A stretch of 46,913 nt of DNA from JABDOU01 sp041609995 (GCA_041609995.1 JBFIPU010000010.1:1-46913), one strand, 5' to 3'; counted from the stretch's first letter, positions 8,203 to 14,904 are shown. Notes: generated by a model from the sequence alone, not told the origin. Numbers and translations are program-made.

Positions 8203-8730
8203 CTAGGTGAGCGTGCGCTCCACGGTCACGACACCGTCTTCGACCACGCCACCATCGAAACCGAGGTCGAGGAGCAGTCCTCCGGCGGCGTCGTTGGTGG
8301 CCAAGTAGTACGCCACGAGTTTGCGGATGCCCTTGCGGGACGCTTCGGCGATCACCATCTGTCCCAGGAGCCGGGCGACGCCCCGCCCCCGCCATTGGGG
8401 GTCTACGACAAATGCGAGCTCGGCCTCGCCGGATTCGGGCAGGCTCTCGTATCGGGCCACGCCGATCGGTTGTTCGCCCGCGAAGGCGACCAGCGCGAAT
8501 CGCCGCTGGTAATCCACACGTGCCAGGTGTTCGATGGTCTGTTCGGTGAGCCGGGGGCGGGTGGTGAAGAAACGCCGGTACAACGTGTCGCTGTCGGCGG
8601 TGGCCAGCGCCGTCCGGATGTGGTCGGCGTCCGACGGCAGGATGGGACGCACCAGAATGATGCTGTGGTCCCCGAGCCGATGTTCGCCTTCCAACCGGGC
8701 CGGGTAGCCAGGTGGCAAGGTGTTGTGCAT
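8203..8730 (-). CDS. GNAT family N-acetyltransferase
   Basis: 175 residues. The central DPQWRGRGVARLLGQMV is the acetyl-CoA pyrophosphate loop (Q/RxxGxG/A) of GNAT enzymes; GEAELAFVVDPQW before it is the usual beta-4 strand. The N-terminal ILVRPILPSDADHI is the common beta-1 start of the family. The sequence resembles the acetyltransferase module of actinobacterial protein lysine acetyltransferases, but there is no cyclic-nucleotide domain, so the substrate is unknown. ATG 8730 is supported by a TAGTAT hexamer 6 nt upstream. The promoter is overlapped by a symmetrical array of three 7-bp half sites, so the gene is probably repressed by a DNA-binding protein. Confidence 0.85.
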   Translation of the reverse strand: MHNTLPPGYPARLEGEHRLGDHSIILVRPILPSDADHIRTALATADSDTLYRRFFTTRPRLTEQTIEHLARVDYQRRFALVAFAGEQPIGVARYESLPESGEAELAFVVDPQWRGRGVARLLGQMVIAEASRKGIRKLVAYYLATNDAAGGLLLDLGFDGGVVEDGVVTVERTLT

Positions 8731-8736
8731 CGGTCA

Positions 8737-8742
8737 ATACTA
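8737..8742 (-). promoter_or_regulatory. Leaderless -10 (TAGTAT), gap 6 nt to ATG 8730
   Basis: On the minus strand, TAGTAT ends 6 nt before the GNAT start codon. Confidence 0.6.
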
Positions 8743-8743
8743 C

Positions 8744-8771
8744 TGCAAGCACTCCGCTTGCAGTTGCAAGC
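8744..8771. promoter_or_regulatory. Triple inverted half-site array (TGCAAGC / GCTTGCA / TGCAAGC), candidate operator
   Basis: TGCAAGC (8744-8750), GCTTGCA (8756-8762) and TGCAAGC (8765-8771) alternate in orientation, with 5-nt and 2-nt spacers. The array begins 1 bp upstream of the -10 of the GNAT gene and covers its spacer and -35 region, the classic place for a repressor. Confidence 0.5.
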
Positions 8772-8790
8772 AATCAGCGCTCAATGCCGT

Positions 8791-8998
8791 CTCACCGGAC
8801 CAGTCTTCCCTCAGACCGGTGTTTTCTCACAGATCACGGTCTCTCAGACCAGGTTTCTCACCGACAGGTCTTTCAGGCCAGGTTTGTCAGGCCAGGGTCT
8901 CAGGTCTGCGTTCTCAGGACTGGCGTTCCCCGGGCCGGTCTCAGTCCAGGGTTTTCTCAGACCGGCCTCTCCAGACCAGGGTTTTCCCGGGCCGGGCC
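8791..8998. repeat. Degenerate tandem repeat, consensus about YTCAGACCRGGKTTT
   Basis: Around a dozen imperfect copies of a 13-18-bp unit follow each other, for example CTCAGACCGGTGTTTT, CTCAGACCAGGTTT, TCAGGCCAGGTTT and CTCCAGACCAGGGTTTT. Unit length and sequence vary and no spacer is conserved, so this is not CRISPR. It fills most of the gene-free space upstream of the GNAT gene. All + frames are open through it by composition only; I see no convincing protein. Confidence 0.7.
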
Positions 8999-9080
8999 GA
9001 GGGGCTTGCTCGGTTCACTCGCCTGCTCATGCACCGAGTCGGTGGGAGCGGCCGTGGCCGGGCTCATCGATCGAGAAGCG

Positions 9081-9452
9081 ATGGCGCGAGTGTCCCGGGC
9101 GGCGAAGTCGGCTCGGAGCAGGCTGGTCTTTGGACGTGCGGTCCCGGGCCGACCAGCCGCTGCCCGCTACGCCTTGGGCCGATCGGCGGGATGGGAGGTG
9201 CCCGGTGAGGCGGACTTCGTCGACCTCTCGCGGCTGCAGGATGATGACGCGAGGGCGCCTGCGTTGCTCGTGAGGGACATCCACGCGCTGTTGGTCAGCC
9301 ATACGGCGCCCCTAACCCGCCGCCGCCCGGGCTTCGCCCGTTGCCAGCAAGAGCACCCGCTCGCCCCGACTGATCCACAGCGATGGCATGGCATGCCACC
9401 AGGATCGCTCCGGGAGCCACTCGATGAACCTGTCCCCATCAGGAGAATCTGA
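9081..9452 (+). CDS. Doubtful ORF between two repeat arrays
   Basis: An open frame of 123 codons from ATG 9081. Third codon positions are G/C-rich up to ~9300, and the stretch VPGEADFVDLSRLQDDDAR looks protein-like, but no ribosome binding site, family motif or promoter is visible, and its last 141 bp overlap the convergent repeat protein. It may be the remnant of a gene damaged at both ends or simply non-coding. Confidence 0.2.
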   Translation: MARVSRAAKSARSRLVFGRAVPGRPAAARYALGRSAGWEVPGEADFVDLSRLQDDDARAPALLVRDIHALLVSHTAPLTRRRPGFARCQQEHPLAPTDPQRWHGMPPGSLREPLDEPVPIRRI

Positions 9453-9959
9453 TTTCGCCACGAGCACCTGCCGCGCCGGAGCACCGACGGCGTCGACCGC
9501 CCCCTCGACGTCAAATCCCCCGAAGACGCCGGCAATGGCCTCGGCCGCATCGATGGGTTCACCGTGCCTGGTCCATTCGAGTGCCGAACACGCTCGGCAC
9601 AGCCGTGCTTCCACCCCCGACACCTGGATGCTGTTCTCGGCTGGGCTGACCGGGCTGATTTCGGCGGTGTGGTTGGCTGTGCTGTTCTCGGCTGTGCTGT
9701 TCTCGGCTGTGCTGTTCTCGGCTGGGCTGTTTTCGGCTGGGCTGTTTTCGGCTGTGCTGTTTTCGGCTGTGCTGTTTTCGGCTGTGCTGTTTTCGGCTGT
9801 GCTGTTTTCGGCTGGGCTGTTCTCGGCCGTGTCTCCGCCGGCACAGCGTGCATGGGGAGAAGCGCGATGGTTGCTGCCCGCTTCTCGCCGGCGGGATCGG
9901 AGGTCTATTGGGGCGCTCCAGTCTTCCATACACCCAACTATGCCGGGCCTCTGTGACAA
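9312..9959 (-). CDS. Hypothetical protein containing a pentapeptide AENS[T/P] repeat tract
   Basis: An open frame of 215 codons (TTG 9959, or ATG 9929). It has a basic N-terminal part with CAGGD, then about ten copies of AENST or AENSP encoded by 15-bp DNA repeats, then a C-terminal domain of ~110 residues with CRACSALEW and a WLPERSWWHAMPSLW patch. Two other minus frames also stay open through the array. In this frame one of the two recurrent base differences between units is synonymous (GAG/GAA) and the other gives Thr/Pro, which favours it as the real frame. It starts 10 bp after the dehalogenase gene, so it may be the third gene of that operon. Function unknown. Confidence 0.45.
   Translation of the reverse strand: MSQRPGIVGCMEDWSAPIDLRSRRREAGSNHRASPHARCAGGDTAENSPAENSTAENSTAENSTAENSTAENSPAENSPAENSTAENSTAENSTANHTAEISPVSPAENSIQVSGVEARLCRACSALEWTRHGEPIDAAEAIAGVFGGFDVEGAVDAVGAPARQVLVAKSDSPDGDRFIEWLPERSWWHAMPSLWISRGERVLLLATGEARAAAG
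9676..9825. repeat. 15-bp minisatellite, ten units
   Basis: Ten consecutive 15-bp units of the form gctgKgctgttYtcg occupy 9676-9825; units differ only at the K and Y positions. Three degenerate partial units extend to about 9634. Because 15 is a multiple of 3, unit gain or loss keeps the minus-strand frame intact and changes only the length of the AENS[T/P] tract. Confidence 0.9.
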
Positions 9960-9969
9960 GAAACGCTCG

Positions 9970-10857
9970 TCAGAGGGTTTCCAGCCACGGGATCAAGGCC
10001 GCCACCAGGGCGGGGGAGGCGTCCTCCTGCACGAAATGACCGGCGTTTTCGATCGTGACATGGGGTTGGTGCTTGGCGCCGGGTATCAGCTTCTGGAACG
10101 GCCGCGCCCCTCCAGCCGTGATCGGATCGGAGTCGGAGAACAGTGTGAGGCACGGCCCACGAAAGCCCATGAGGACCTCCCAGGCGGCCCGGTTGTCGGC
10201 CGACCCCTCCATCTCGGGGTTGATCGGTACCAATGACGGAAAGACCCGCGCACCGACTTTGTAGCTCTCGTCGGGGAACGGGGCGTCGTAGGCGGCGACC
10301 ACTTCAGCACTCAGGTGTGAGACGGTCCCGTTCTGTACGAAGGACCCGATGGGGAACACCGGGCTCTCCTGACTGAAGTGAAGCCAGTCGTGGAAGGCAT
10401 CGGGGATGGTGTGTTCTCCCGTGGGAAGGCCGGTGTTCGTGACGGCCACCGCCGCAAATCGCTCCAGCTGGTTGGCGAGCACCCGCAGCCCGATCAGGCC
10501 TCCCCAGTCATGGCCGAAGAGGACGGCTCGTTCCAGATCGAGATCGATGACGAGCGATTCCACCCAGGCCACGTGGTTGGCATAGGTGTAGTCCGATGCC
10601 TCGATGGGCTTGTCAGACTTGCCGAAGCCGATCAGGTCGGGTGCGATCGCCCGAAATCCGGCGGCGACCAAGGGTGGAATCATGTGCCGGTACAGGAACG
10701 ACCACGTCGGCTCGCCGTGTAGCAGCAGGACAGGTCTGCCCTCCCCCTCGTCGACGTAGTGCATGGTGACGTTGGTCTCGGCAACGTGGTATTGAGGTGC
10801 GAAATCGAAGTCCGGAATCGCGGCGAACGCCCGATCGGGCGTCCGCAGCGTCTTCAT
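9970..10857 (-). CDS. Haloalkane dehalogenase, alpha/beta hydrolase (HLD-I-like)
   Basis: 295 residues. Hydrolyses carbon-halogen bonds of haloalkanes to an alcohol and halide without cofactor. HGEPTWSFLYR (47-57) is the oxyanion and halide-binding segment (E49, W52), GHDWGG carries the nucleophile D117 with the second halide-binding Trp W118, SDSDP supplies the acid (D242 or D244) and NAGHFVQED the base H274. E49 in the HGEPTW motif fits subfamily I. ATG 10857 overlaps the TGA of the upstream universal stress protein (ATGA), so the two are coupled. Plain esterase or epoxide hydrolase activity is a less likely alternative, given the Asp-Trp pair after GHD. Natural substrate unknown. Confidence 0.85.
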   Translation of the reverse strand: MKTLRTPDRAFAAIPDFDFAPQYHVAETNVTMHYVDEGEGRPVLLLHGEPTWSFLYRHMIPPLVAAGFRAIAPDLIGFGKSDKPIEASDYTYANHVAWVESLVIDLDLERAVLFGHDWGGLIGLRVLANQLERFAAVAVTNTGLPTGEHTIPDAFHDWLHFSQESPVFPIGSFVQNGTVSHLSAEVVAAYDAPFPDESYKVGARVFPSLVPINPEMEGSADNRAAWEVLMGFRGPCLTLFSDSDPITAGGARPFQKLIPGAKHQPHVTIENAGHFVQEDASPALVAALIPWLETL

Positions 10858-11339
10858 TCTTCGTCGGTCTCGACGTGCGGGGAGGGCACCACCAGGACCG
10901 GGACCTTGGCTTCGGCCATCACGCGCGCCGATACGCTTTCCCATCCCCGAAAGATCATTCTCGTGGCGCCCATCACCACGAGGTCGACCCCCAGCTCCGC
11001 CGCGGCCGTGATGATCGTGGCGGCGGGGTCGTCGCCCTCCAGGAACGTTGCGTGGGCCGCCACCCCCCGTTCGGCCAGGGCCTCGACCATGGGCTCGGTG
11101 ATGCGCCGGCCCCGTTCCTCGACGTATCGGGCGATCAGGGCCTCTTCCGACTGTTGAAAAATGGCGTTGCCCATCTCGTCGGGTTGCCATTCATCAGAGC
11201 GGACGTCGTCGAGGAACGAGCGGGGGACCTCCATGACCGTCACCACGTTCACCTTGTCGCCGTCCCGCACGAATCGTTCGACCAGATCGGCTGCCGCCGC
11301 CGGCGTCAGCACGCCGGAGGTGGCGATGAGAACATTCAC
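10854..11339 (-). CDS. Universal stress protein (UspA family)
   Basis: 161 residues with the UspA Rossmann-like layout: MNVLIATSG at the N-terminus, LGVDLVVMGATR in the middle and AKVPVLVVPSP near the end. The ATP-binding consensus G-2x-G-9x-G(S/T) is only partly kept (GATRMIFRGWESVSARV), so nucleotide binding is uncertain. GTG 11339 is the start, with TAGAGT 6 nt upstream and no ribosome binding site. First gene of an operon with the haloalkane dehalogenase, suggesting stress or xenobiotic response. Confidence 0.85.
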   Translation of the reverse strand: MNVLIATSGVLTPAAAADLVERFVRDGDKVNVVTVMEVPRSFLDDVRSDEWQPDEMGNAIFQQSEEALIARYVEERGRRITEPMVEALAERGVAAHATFLEGDDPAATIITAAAELGVDLVVMGATRMIFRGWESVSARVMAEAKVPVLVVPSPHVETDEE

Positions 11340-11345
11340 GATCCC

Positions 11346-11351
11346 ACTCTA
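11346..11351 (-). promoter_or_regulatory. Leaderless -10 (TAGAGT), gap 6 nt to GTG 11339
   Basis: On the minus strand, TAGAGT ends exactly 6 nt before the universal stress protein GTG. It forms a divergent pair with 11397-11402. Confidence 0.6.
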
Positions 11352-11396
11352 GAACCGGTTTGGCTGTTTTGTCCCGGGCTTGCGGGCTGCGCTCGG

Positions 11397-11402
11397 TAGT
11401 GT
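11397..11402 (+). promoter_or_regulatory. Leaderless -10 (TAGTGT), gap 7 nt to ATG 11410
   Basis: TAGTGT ends 7 nt before ATG 11410 and excludes the longer start at 11380. Confidence 0.6.
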
Positions 11403-11409
11403 CGGGCCC

Positions 11410-11907
11410 ATGGAAAGTGAATTACTCAACCGGGTGTTGTGGAAGATTCCGAACGTGCTGTGCCTGGTCGGCTCGCGCGACGGTGATACCTGGAACGGCA
11501 TGACCACCAGCTGGGTCACCCAGGTATCCATGGAACCGGTGCTGGTGGCCATCTCTGTGGAGAACTCGGCGGTCACCAAACGCCTGATCGAGGTGTCCGG
11601 CTCATTTTCAATCAACCTCTGGGACCGGGAGAACACGCGGCCTTTCGTCAAGTTCTCCAAGCCCGCCACCTATGAGGACGGCGGTCTCAACGGTTATCCG
11701 GTACGCGAGGGCAAGACCGGGGTTCCCATCTTCGAGGACGCCATCGCCTTCATCGAGGCCACGGTGTGGGACGCAAAGGACTGCGGGACCCACACGGTTT
11801 TCTACGGTGAGGTGGTCGATGCCGCCATCAACGATGACGAAGCGGGGGTCGCCCGGATGGAGGACACGCGCATGAAGTACGGCGGGGTCAAGCGGGGCGG
11901 CCACTAG
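11410..11907 (+). CDS. Flavin reductase-like FMN-binding protein
   Basis: 165 residues, matching the small split-barrel flavin reductase-like family (DIM6/NTAB). The N-terminal IPNVLCLVGSRDGDTWNGMT and TSWVTQVSMEPVLVAISVEN are the two typical beta segments that hold FMN, and SGSFSINLW follows as in family members. Such proteins reduce free flavin with NAD(P)H, supply two-component monooxygenases, or act on other small substrates. The C-terminal part (ARMEDTRMKYGGVKRG) is lineage-specific. The NUDIX gene follows after 16 bp and is probably co-transcribed. Confidence 0.8.
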   Translation: MESELLNRVLWKIPNVLCLVGSRDGDTWNGMTTSWVTQVSMEPVLVAISVENSAVTKRLIEVSGSFSINLWDRENTRPFVKFSKPATYEDGGLNGYPVREGKTGVPIFEDAIAFIEATVWDAKDCGTHTVFYGEVVDAAINDDEAGVARMEDTRMKYGGVKRGGH

Positions 11908-11923
11908 GCCGAAACAGCGACAC

Positions 11924-12484
11924 ATGGTTGACGAAATCGGGCCGTGGCGGCGAACCGCCACGAAAGTGGTCTACGAGAACGCCTGGGTGCGGGTGCGGCA
12001 CGACGACGTGATCGCCCCCTCGGGAGAGTCGGGCATCTATGGCGTCATCGAGACCCAGGATGCACTCGGCTGCGTTCCACTCACGGACGATCTGGACGTG
12101 TATCTGGTCGGACAGCACCGCTATCCCCACGACACCTACTCGTGGGAAGTGCCCGAGGGGGGCCGCCATCCAGGCGAATCGATCGAAGAGGGCGTGTTGC
12201 GGGAGCTGCGGGAAGAGACCGGCTTGCGGGCCGGTCGGCTCACCGAGCTCGGCAGCATTCACACGTCCAACTGTTTCACCGACGAGACCGCCTATCTGTT
12301 CCTGGCCGAAGAGCTCGAGATGGGAGAGGCGGCGCCCGATCACACCGAGCAACTGGTCGTGCGGGCGGTCCCGTTCTCGGTGGCGATGGACATGGTGATA
12401 CGGGGTGAGATCCAGGATTCGATGTCGGTGGTGGCGCTCTATCGGGCCCGGGACGTGCTACGGGAGAGGGGCGTGGACGTCTAG
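11924..12484 (+). CDS. NUDIX hydrolase, ADP-ribose pyrophosphatase-like
   Basis: 186 residues. The NUDIX box is complete: GGRHPGESIEEGVL followed by RELREETGL fits G-x5-E-x7-REUxEExGU, giving the Mg-binding glutamates. WEVPEGG before it and the SNCFTDETAYLFLAEEL strand after it are typical of ADP-sugar pyrophosphatases, which split ADP-ribose to AMP and ribose 5-phosphate. ATG 11924 lies 16 bp after the flavin reductase stop without a clear ribosome binding site. Its stop codon shares a CTAG with the stop of the convergent DUF4032 gene (4-bp overlap). The exact nucleotide substrate is not determinable. Confidence 0.85.
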   Translation: MVDEIGPWRRTATKVVYENAWVRVRHDDVIAPSGESGIYGVIETQDALGCVPLTDDLDVYLVGQHRYPHDTYSWEVPEGGRHPGESIEEGVLRELREETGLRAGRLTELGSIHTSNCFTDETAYLFLAEELEMGEAAPDHTEQLVVRAVPFSVAMDMVIRGEIQDSMSVVALYRARDVLRERGVDV

Positions 12485-13677
12485 ACCGGGGCCTCCGCCC
12501 GGTCCCGCTTTGCGAGCCAGTCCTCGAACGCAGCTTCCGTGCCTACGTCGCGCTGCTGTTCGACCGAGATGACGTAGCGGTGGTGGAGCAGGTCACAAAA
12601 GGCCTGGATGGGGTCGAGTTCGTCTTCGACGGCTTCTTTCACCCGGGCGATCCACGGCTCGAATTCTCCCACCCTCCAGCGCACGGCGTTGATCGCCTTG
12701 TCCGAGTTGGTGGGGTGGTGGGCCTCGTAATAGCGCAGGTCGGACAGGATCATGCGGGCCTGGGCCTCGCTTGCCCTGACCCCGGTCAGGTCGCGCAGGC
12801 GGGTGCGGTGAAAGCGCCTGCCCGAGGCTGACACCGTGAGCCGGAGGCGGGAGCCCCGCTCTTGAGGGATCAGCGTCACGTCCGACACGTCGAAACCGAG
12901 TTCGTTGAGGGCACGCACCCGCTCCTCGATTCGGTATCTCTCGTCGGTTCCGATGATGGTGGTGCGATTGATCTCCTCCCACAGCCCGTAGTAGCGGGTG
13001 GCGATGTCTTCCCCCAGGTGCAAATCGGCCTCGTCGAGGTCCTTGCCGGCCTCGGCGGCGATGTCGAGCATGCCGCCTCCCACGTTCTGGATCATGATCT
13101 CCACGTCTTGCGCCCGCTGGCCCTCTGACAGGCCGGATTCCCGGAATTCGGCGGTCTCGGCGTCGACCATGACGGTTTGGATGGCCTCGGCGTCCCATCG
13201 GTAGAGGACGTTCGAAAGCGAACAGTCGCCCCAGTAGAACCCCATGACATGGAGTTCGACGAGCAGCATGGCAAAAGCCCCCAGCATCTGGTTGCGCCGC
13301 TTTCCGAACCCGGCCCCACTCAGCAGCTCGCGATAGGAGAACGAGTAGTCGAGGTAGCGGGTGATCAGCGCGGCCGATTCTTCGGCGCCGGTATCGAGCT
13401 CGGTGTTGGTGACCAATCCCACCGGTCGTACAGCCGGGCCGTCTTCTTCCTGTAGACGACCCAACATCTCGTGGTCGCGCTGTGCCGCCGCCACCGGCAA
13501 TTGCTTGATGGCGTAGGTGCCGGACTCGTACTGCACGAAGCGGACGATGTGCCGGGAGATGCCCTTAGGCAGATCCACGAGCCGCTCGTGGTCCCACGAT
13601 GCCAGCGGCTCGTCCCACGGCAGGTCGAGGAAATCCGGGTGGCCGGGGCGGGTGATGATCGTGATGGCGTCGTCCAC
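12481..13677 (-). CDS. DUF4032 protein with kinase-like fold
   Basis: 398 residues from GTG 13677 (VDDAITIITRPGHPDFL), chosen because TAAGCT lies 7 nt upstream; the longer frame would run over the divergent gene. The N-terminal ~220 residues look like a small protein-kinase or lipopolysaccharide-kinase fold: YAIKQLP provides the ATP-site Lys, YWGDCSLSNVLYRWD is a catalytic loop (Asp and Asn), and MVDAETAEF is the metal-binding loop in place of DFG. The C-terminal half (ERVRALNELGFDVSDV, then HHRYVISVEQQRDV) is the conserved DUF4032 part found in actinobacteria. Biological role unknown; phosphotransfer is inferred from the motifs. Confidence 0.8.
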   Translation of the reverse strand: MDDAITIITRPGHPDFLDLPWDEPLASWDHERLVDLPKGISRHIVRFVQYESGTYAIKQLPVAAAQRDHEMLGRLQEEDGPAVRPVGLVTNTELDTGAEESAALITRYLDYSFSYRELLSGAGFGKRRNQMLGAFAMLLVELHVMGFYWGDCSLSNVLYRWDAEAIQTVMVDAETAEFRESGLSEGQRAQDVEIMIQNVGGGMLDIAAEAGKDLDEADLHLGEDIATRYYGLWEEINRTTIIGTDERYRIEERVRALNELGFDVSDVTLIPQERGSRLRLTVSASGRRFHRTRLRDLTGVRASEAQARMILSDLRYYEAHHPTNSDKAINAVRWRVGEFEPWIARVKEAVEDELDPIQAFCDLLHHRYVISVEQQRDVGTEAAFEDWLAKRDRAEAPV

Positions 13678-13684
13678 CGACGCG

Positions 13685-13690
13685 AGCTTA
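13685..13690 (-). promoter_or_regulatory. Leaderless -10 (TAAGCT), gap 7 nt to GTG 13677
   Basis: On the minus strand, TAAGCT ends 7 nt before GTG 13677. It is separated by only 19 bp from the divergent -10 at 13710-13715. Confidence 0.6.
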
Positions 13691-13709
13691 GGTCGGATCC
13701 CGCCACCGG

Positions 13710-13715
13710 TACGCT
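13710..13715 (+). promoter_or_regulatory. Leaderless -10 (TACGCT), gap 7 nt to GTG 13723
   Basis: TACGCT ends 7 nt before GTG 13723. With 13685-13690 it makes a 45-bp divergent intergenic region holding two complete start signals. Confidence 0.6.
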
Positions 13716-13722
13716 TGGCCGG

Positions 13723-14031
13723 GTGGAGGTCCCAGACAAGATCGAGATTCACGACGGGCGCTCGGTGACACTCACGTGGCAGTCCGGCCGCACCCAGTCG
13801 ATCGATGCCCCATCCCTGCGGGCGGCGTGCATGTGCGCCTCCTGCCGCGACGAGGCAGGTGCCCGGGCGACGGCGGCCGTACTCGAGCACCCCGAACGCA
13901 TTCGTATTCTCGACGCCGCCCTCGTCGGGGCCTACGCCATCAACTTCGGGTTCGCCCCCGACAACCACCACACCGGGATCTATTCGTTCGACTCGCTGCG
14001 GGCCCTGCCGGCCGGCCGGCCGGAGGACTGA
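13723..14031 (+). CDS. DUF971 domain protein
   Basis: 102 residues from GTG 13723. The sequence VTLTWQSGRTQSIDAPSLRAAC and the end YAINFGFAPDNHHTGIYSF are diagnostic of the DUF971 / gamma-butyrobetaine hydroxylase N-terminal-like domain, which in many bacteria is a stand-alone small protein or fused to Mrp/ApbC iron-sulfur carriers. CMCASC gives a CxCxxC cluster that could bind zinc or iron-sulfur. Its TGA overlaps the ATG of the next gene (TGATG), so both are co-translated. Role in iron-sulfur metabolism is only suggested by the family. Confidence 0.85.
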   Translation: MEVPDKIEIHDGRSVTLTWQSGRTQSIDAPSLRAACMCASCRDEAGARATAAVLEHPERIRILDAALVGAYAINFGFAPDNHHTGIYSFDSLRALPAGRPED

Positions 14032-14663
14032 TGGATATCGGGGTCGATCTCATCGAGGCCTATCTGCGAACCAATGGCTACTTCACCCTCAGCGAATTCG
14101 AGGTCCAGCGCAAAGTCGCAGGTGGGGGGTACGAGACGGTGACGGACGTCGACGTCATGGGCATCCGGTTTCCGGGGATGGTGCACGCCGCCGACGAGCA
14201 CGATCCCAAGCGCCGGGAACGGCTGCTGGTGGAAGACCGCGTGCTCGAACTGAAGATGGACGAGGTGGACGTGATCATCGGCGAGGTGAAACAGGGAAAG
14301 GCCGTCTGGAACCCCGGCCTGACCAGCCACCACACCCTGCACGCCGTTCTCAGCCGCATCGAATGGCTCTACGAAGACCCGACGGCAACGGTCGTCGATC
14401 GCCTCGCCAACAAGCCCGTGTGTTTTTCGAACGCACGCGGCGGGGGCAAGATTCGAACCCGTCTCGTGGCTTTCGGGCGCAGTCCGGTGAACAACCTCAA
14501 CACCATTTCGCTCACCCACGTGTTCGAGTTCCTGGTCGACTACTTCGAGCGGTTCGACGACGTGCTCAAGCCGGCTCAGCTCAAGGCCCCGTCGGCGGGG
14601 TTGATCCGGCTGCTCGTCAAGACGGGCTTTTCGGTGCAGAAGCTGGGAGGCGAGCAGTCGTGA
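14031..14663 (+). CDS. Putative PD-(D/E)XK-like nuclease-fold protein
   Basis: 210 residues; ATG 14031 shares a base with the DUF971 stop. I do not recognise a named family. The order of motifs suggests the PD-(D/E)XK superfamily: an early Glu/Arg helix (EAYLRTNGYF..SEFEVQRK), then TDVDVMGIRFPG with an Asp on a strand, then VIIGEVKQGKAVWN with a Glu-x-Lys triad, as in restriction-type and repair nucleases. The C-terminal part holds helices and THVFEFLVDYFERF. Enzyme activity is inference; it could equally be a nuclease-fold binding protein. It is coupled to DUF971 and shares its leaderless promoter. Confidence 0.6.
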   Translation: MDIGVDLIEAYLRTNGYFTLSEFEVQRKVAGGGYETVTDVDVMGIRFPGMVHAADEHDPKRRERLLVEDRVLELKMDEVDVIIGEVKQGKAVWNPGLTSHHTLHAVLSRIEWLYEDPTATVVDRLANKPVCFSNARGGGKIRTRLVAFGRSPVNNLNTISLTHVFEFLVDYFERFDDVLKPAQLKAPSAGLIRLLVKTGFSVQKLGGEQS

Positions 14664-14876
14664 AGACCGGATCACGAGCGAGACCGACGGAAGCCGGTGG
14701 GGGTCATCGCCTGGTCACTGGTCGTCGATCAGAGCCAGGCAGCACATACGCGGCCGCTACCGGCCCTGGCCCAACACCTCGAGCCGGTCCCGGGATTGCG
14801 AAACGATGCGATGCGGGTTCGTACGGTGACGGTTTCCTCGATGTGTCGGGATCCGCAACGCGTTTGGCCGGCTCCC

Positions 14877-14882
14877 TAAGCT
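14877..14882 (+). promoter_or_regulatory. Candidate -10 (TAAGCT) for Na/Pi cotransporter
   Basis: TAAGCT lies 22 nt before ATG 14905. A GTG sits 8 nt after the hexamer at 14891, but its frame stops after seven codons at 14912-14914, just past the gene's own ATG, so this message either has a short leader or carries a seven-codon leader peptide. The remaining gap from 14664 shows nothing else. Confidence 0.4.
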
Positions 14883-14904
14883 CACGGCTCGTGAACCGAA
14901 GTGC

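Noticed and set aside
8791..9825. Tandem repeat arrays considered as CRISPR
   Set aside because: No constant repeat alternating with unique spacers of uniform length, and no cas genes. The units abut directly.
9388..10236. Plus-strand ORF with a hydrophobic VLFSA pentapeptide repeat through the minisatellite
   Set aside because: It continues antisense into the haloalkane dehalogenase gene and has no start signal. A 15-bp repeat without stops is open in several frames automatically.
13678..13971. Longer N-terminus for the DUF4032 gene (to 13971)
   Set aside because: It would run antisense through the DUF971 coding region; a leaderless start at 13677 explains the locus.
14664..14904. Gap before the Na/Pi cotransporter checked for tRNA or riboswitch
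   Set aside because: No cloverleaf arms, T-loop sequence or CCA end, and no recognisable riboswitch core; only a candidate -10 at its end.
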